A stretch of DNA of 64,000 bases, from the NCBI GenBank assembly GCA_046350375.1, contig JAXMAO010000002.1, positions 458,526 to 522,525 on the forward strand. The letters are read 5' to 3'. The DNA is from JAXMAO01 sp046350375 (GTDB lineage: Bacteria > Planctomycetota > Phycisphaerae > UBA1845 > UTPLA1). Made by a program: the position numbers and the translations under genes. Below are positions 61,377 through 64,000 of the stretch, in pieces. Position 1 is the first letter of the stretch, and each line of letters begins with the position of its first letter. Under the pieces are notes generated by a model. The model saw only the letters and a list, made by a program, of their open reading frames with translations, was not told where the DNA came from and ran no database searches.

Positions 61377-61491
61377 GCCGCGGGGCGCCCGACGATCCGC
61401 CGACCGGCTGCACGAACGCCGCGCCCGGCCCGCCGGCTGGCCGTCAACGCTTCTATCGGCGAAAGTCGCCCGCCGCCGATGAACAGAGTGC

Positions 61492-63810
61492 ATGACCACG
61501 CTCGCCGCGCCGCCGCGCCCCGCCACTCCGACGCCCGCCGATGGCTACACCCGGGCCGCGGCCGCCCTGGCAACGCTCGCCACGCACCGCGACGACGCCG
61601 GGGCGCTGCTCGAGTACCTCAAGTCGCTGGTGCAACTCGGCCTGGCGGGCGCCGCGCGGCGGATGATCGAGCGCGTACTTGCCGAGCCGACGCTCGACGC
61701 CGAGCTGCGGACCGTGCTGAACCAGATTCACGCCGCCATCGCCGGGCTGCCGAGCGGTGTGAAGCCCTGGTCTGCCGGCCGCGCCACCTTCGAGGCCAAC
61801 CTCGCCGCCCTGCCCGCCGAGACGGCCGCACGGTTACGGGCGGTCGCGCCCGACCTGGCGCGGCTGGAGCTCTACCGTGCGCTCGACGGCCAGCCGCTTG
61901 TCCTCCAGCTCGACCGGATGGCCTGGGGCGGCGGACTATGCGACGCGCAGGCGGCGGCGCGGGCCGCGTTCGAGCCGCCCAACGCGCTCGATCCATCGGT
62001 CGCCGTGGTGTTCGACGGCATCGGCACCGGCGCATTGCTGGGCGAATTCGCGGCCCGCTCGCACAACGTCTTCCTCGGTTTCAGTCCGCCGATCGTCATC
62101 GTCGAGCCTGACCCACTGGCGCTGGCGGCGGCGCTGCACCTGTTCGACGGCGCCGACTGGTGGCGGGCCGGGCGGTTCCGCGTTTACGTCGGCCACGACG
62201 CCCAGCCGCGCTACCTCGCCGACCTCGAGGCCGACCTCGCCCTGGCCGTGCCGGCGACCGTGCAACGCTGCATCCTGACCGGCCGTTCGCCCACGTCGCT
62301 GCACGAGGCGCTGCCGCGCGTGCTGGCCGCGCGCTCGGAGCGCAAGCTCCGGCTGCGGGCCGCCAACGACGCGGCGTTGGCATCGCTCGACCTGGCCCAC
62401 TGGCGCGGCCGGTTCGCGCCCGGCGCGGCGCCGCTGCGCGTGATGGGCGTCACCTCGCGCTTCACGACCGTGCTGCAGCACTCGATGGGCGAGCTGCTGG
62501 CGGCCGCCGAGCGCGCCGGCTGCATCACGCAGCGCGTCTGGGAGCGGCACGCGTATTCATATGAATATGACCTGCCGGCCGAGTTCGCCCGGTTCCGTCC
62601 CGACCTCGTCATCATGCTGTCGCGGATGCGCTACGAGTTCCCCGACGTGCCGCGCGGCGTGCCGTTTCTCTGCTGGGACCAGGACAACCTCCCCTGCATG
62701 CGCATGCCGCAGGCCCGCGACAGCCTCGACCGGCTGACCTTCGTCGTCGGCCACGCAGCGCTCATCGGCCGGATTCACCACAACTGGCCCGCGACGCAGG
62801 CGCTGCCGGTGTCGGCCGCCGGGTCCATGTCGACCTATTCCGACGCGCCGCTGCCCGACGACGAGCTCGCGCCGCACCGCTGCGACCTGTCGTTCGTCAG
62901 CCACTGTTCCGAGACGCCGGCCGAATGGCGCGAGCGCCTCGCGCAGCCGTGGCAGCCATACGCCCCGTTCGCGGCCCTGTTCCGCGTGGTGACCGACGAC
63001 CTGCTCGAACGCTACGCCGCCGGCGCCCATCTGTCGCCCAGCGACATTCTGAATGCCATTCGAGCCGCGGCGCGGCAGCGCGGCGTCGACCTGCCACCGC
63101 GCACGGCGCACGAGCTCTACATGTCCTGCGCGTCGGTGGCCGACCGCGCCTTTCGACACTGCACGCTCGACTGGGCGGCCCGCTACTGCGAGGCCACCGG
63201 CCGCTCGCTGCGTCTCTACGGCAACGGCTGGGAACGCCACCCGCGCTTCGCCCGCCACGCCGGCGGCCGGGCCGAGTTCGGTCGATCGCTCCGCGCCGTC
63301 TACCAGGCCAGCCGCATCAACCTGCAACTGATCGAGACCGGGTTCTTCCACTCCCGCTCGCTCGACGGACTGCTGGCGGGCGGCTTCTTCCTGGCGCGCC
63401 GCACGCACTACGACACCATGACCGGCCCGGTCCATCGCCTGGCCGCGGCGGCCGAGCGACTCGGCATCGTCGAGCTGCCGGCGCTGCTGAGCTCCGACGA
63501 CCACGACGTCCGCGCGGCGCTGCAAGCGCTGTCGGGGTGCGTCGACTGGTCGCTGCCGGATGTCATTCAGTGGGTCCAGACCAGCCCCTTCCGGCCCGAC
63601 CCCTACGCGCTGCTGCCGGGTTTCGCCGAGATCGAGTTCCGCGACTACCCGGGTTTCGCTGAGCGGGCCGAGCGATTCCTGGCCGACGACGCCGCACGCC
63701 AATCGCTGGCCGCGCGAATGCGAACCGTCATCGCGGCCGAGTTCAGCTACGACGCCCGCTGGCGGCAGATCATCGAGTTCATCCGACGGTCGCTGGCGCG
63801 CGCGGAGTGA
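61492..63810 (+). CDS. Large glycosyltransferase-like protein (Maf/CgeB-type)
   Basis: 772 residues. Residues 1-80 are helical and TPR-like (ALLEYLKSLVQLGLAGAARRMIE). Residues of about 100-270 resemble the Maf/DUF115 family (AVVFDGIGTGALLGEFAAR, IVIVEPDPLALAAALHL), associated with glycosylation of surface proteins. The C-terminal half is CgeB/glycosyltransferase-like: PDLVIMLSRMRYEFPDVPRGVPFLCWDQDN, RSLRLYGNGWERHPRFARHAGG and HSRSLDGLLAGGFFLARR. I infer a transferase that works with the neighbouring GT4 proteins. Divergent from the GT4 gene, with 115 bases between. Confidence 0.65.
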   Translation: MTTLAAPPRPATPTPADGYTRAAAALATLATHRDDAGALLEYLKSLVQLGLAGAARRMIERVLAEPTLDAELRTVLNQIHAAIAGLPSGVKPWSAGRATFEANLAALPAETAARLRAVAPDLARLELYRALDGQPLVLQLDRMAWGGGLCDAQAAARAAFEPPNALDPSVAVVFDGIGTGALLGEFAARSHNVFLGFSPPIVIVEPDPLALAAALHLFDGADWWRAGRFRVYVGHDAQPRYLADLEADLALAVPATVQRCILTGRSPTSLHEALPRVLAARSERKLRLRAANDAALASLDLAHWRGRFAPGAAPLRVMGVTSRFTTVLQHSMGELLAAAERAGCITQRVWERHAYSYEYDLPAEFARFRPDLVIMLSRMRYEFPDVPRGVPFLCWDQDNLPCMRMPQARDSLDRLTFVVGHAALIGRIHHNWPATQALPVSAAGSMSTYSDAPLPDDELAPHRCDLSFVSHCSETPAEWRERLAQPWQPYAPFAALFRVVTDDLLERYAAGAHLSPSDILNAIRAAARQRGVDLPPRTAHELYMSCASVADRAFRHCTLDWAARYCEATGRSLRLYGNGWERHPRFARHAGGRAEFGRSLRAVYQASRINLQLIETGFFHSRSLDGLLAGGFFLARRTHYDTMTGPVHRLAAAAERLGIVELPALLSSDDHDVRAALQALSGCVDWSLPDVIQWVQTSPFRPDPYALLPGFAEIEFRDYPGFAERAERFLADDAARQSLAARMRTVIAAEFSYDARWRQIIEFIRRSLARAE

Positions 63811-64000
63811 CCGCGCGGCGCAGCGCCGGCCCCGGCGCCCCCGCGTCCATCAGCCCGCCACCGGCAGCATCGCACTCAGCCGGCGGATCGCCATACAGCG
63901 TCCAGACCGCGACCGACGCCGGCAGCAGCTCGCGCGCCCGCCGCCACAGCGCCGCCTCGTACGCGTCCGACGAAACCAGCACCACGTCCGGCCGCAGCCG
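63779..64000 (-). CDS. C-terminal part of a glycosyltransferase-like protein, start beyond window
   Basis: The last 73 codons are visible, open to the right edge. RPDVVLVSSDAYEAALWRRARELL and VAVWTLYGDPP match the end of the GT4 protein at 59652-61376 (VVLSSDSAESQLWSRSAALR, VRVMRLYGPD). This is most likely a tandem paralog with the same extra C-terminal domain. The 3' end overlaps the convergent 772-residue gene by 32 bases. Confidence 0.6.
   Translation of the reverse strand, partial: RLRPDVVLVSSDAYEAALWRRARELLPASVAVWTLYGDPPAECDAAGGGLMDAGAPGPALRRAVTPRAPATVG

Overview
The window is a 64 kb, very GC-rich chromosomal segment with dense coding, short gaps and no insertion sequence, prophage, CRISPR array or rRNA that I can see. 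I infer a planctomycete, most likely of the Phycisphaerae type. The grounds are secreted proteins with PEP-CTERM or Cys-rich C-terminal anchors, several surface proteins ending in dockerin-like EF-hand repeats without a visible scaffoldin, thrombospondin type 3 repeats, an ECF sigma / anti-sigma / STN-domain cassette, a signal-peptide-bearing M3 peptidase and a Tad pilus locus. The assignment comes from gene content; no 16S or ribosomal protein gene is present to confirm it.

Layout. 0-5.5 kb: secreted anchored proteins, a glutaryl-CoA-dehydrogenase-like enzyme, an orphan HicB-like protein and a small nucleotidyltransferase. 5.7-7.4 kb: a glycosyltransferase fused to a membrane module of the kind found in sensor kinases. 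7.5-10.1 kb: tRNA-His, then groES-groEL behind a textbook sigma-54 (-24/-12) promoter and ahead of a strong terminator. 10.2-16.4 kb: a lipoprotein with a peptidase S74 self-cleavage domain, a dockerin-type surface protein, a site-2 protease, a MarR-GNAT fusion, an Fpg/MutM glycosylase and a methyltransferase. 16.4-22.2 kb (minus strand): an RDD membrane protein, lipoprotein and zinc-ribbon operon, a DedA protein, a HEAT-repeat protein and parB, with two parS sites just upstream. 22.5-26.2 kb: a small lipoprotein, a small Cys-rich protein, an APH-like kinase, a PDZ protein and a class D beta-lactamase.

26.9-37.9 kb (plus strand): a complete Tad pilus locus (flp, cpaA, tadE, cpaB, secretin, TadG with a VWA domain, tadZ, tadA, tadB, tadC) that encodes pilin, prepilin peptidase, outer-membrane channel, ATPase and inner-membrane platform. 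38-44 kb: a membrane J-domain protein, an unknown protein, tRNA-Phe and tRNA-Thr, a second member of the dockerin family seen at 11-12.6 kb, and the ECF sigma cassette. 44-48.6 kb: a barrel-type putative glycosidase, a Tat-exported Ntn asparaginase, clpS and two tandem paralogous micropeptides. 48.6-59 kb: mfd, two secreted proteins, a dockerin-type gene broken by a frameshift and a secreted M3 oligopeptidase. 59-64 kb: tRNA-Glu, another micropeptide and a glycosyltransferase block that runs off the window.

Promoters that I could read by eye are TTGnnn-N17-TAnnnT, and most starts have GGAGG-type ribosome sites. The strongest candidates for something undescribed are the tandem two-cysteine micropeptides near 48.1-48.5 kb (the second is only 59 codons long), the sigma-54 control of groESL, and the sensor-type membrane module fused to a glycosyltransferase.
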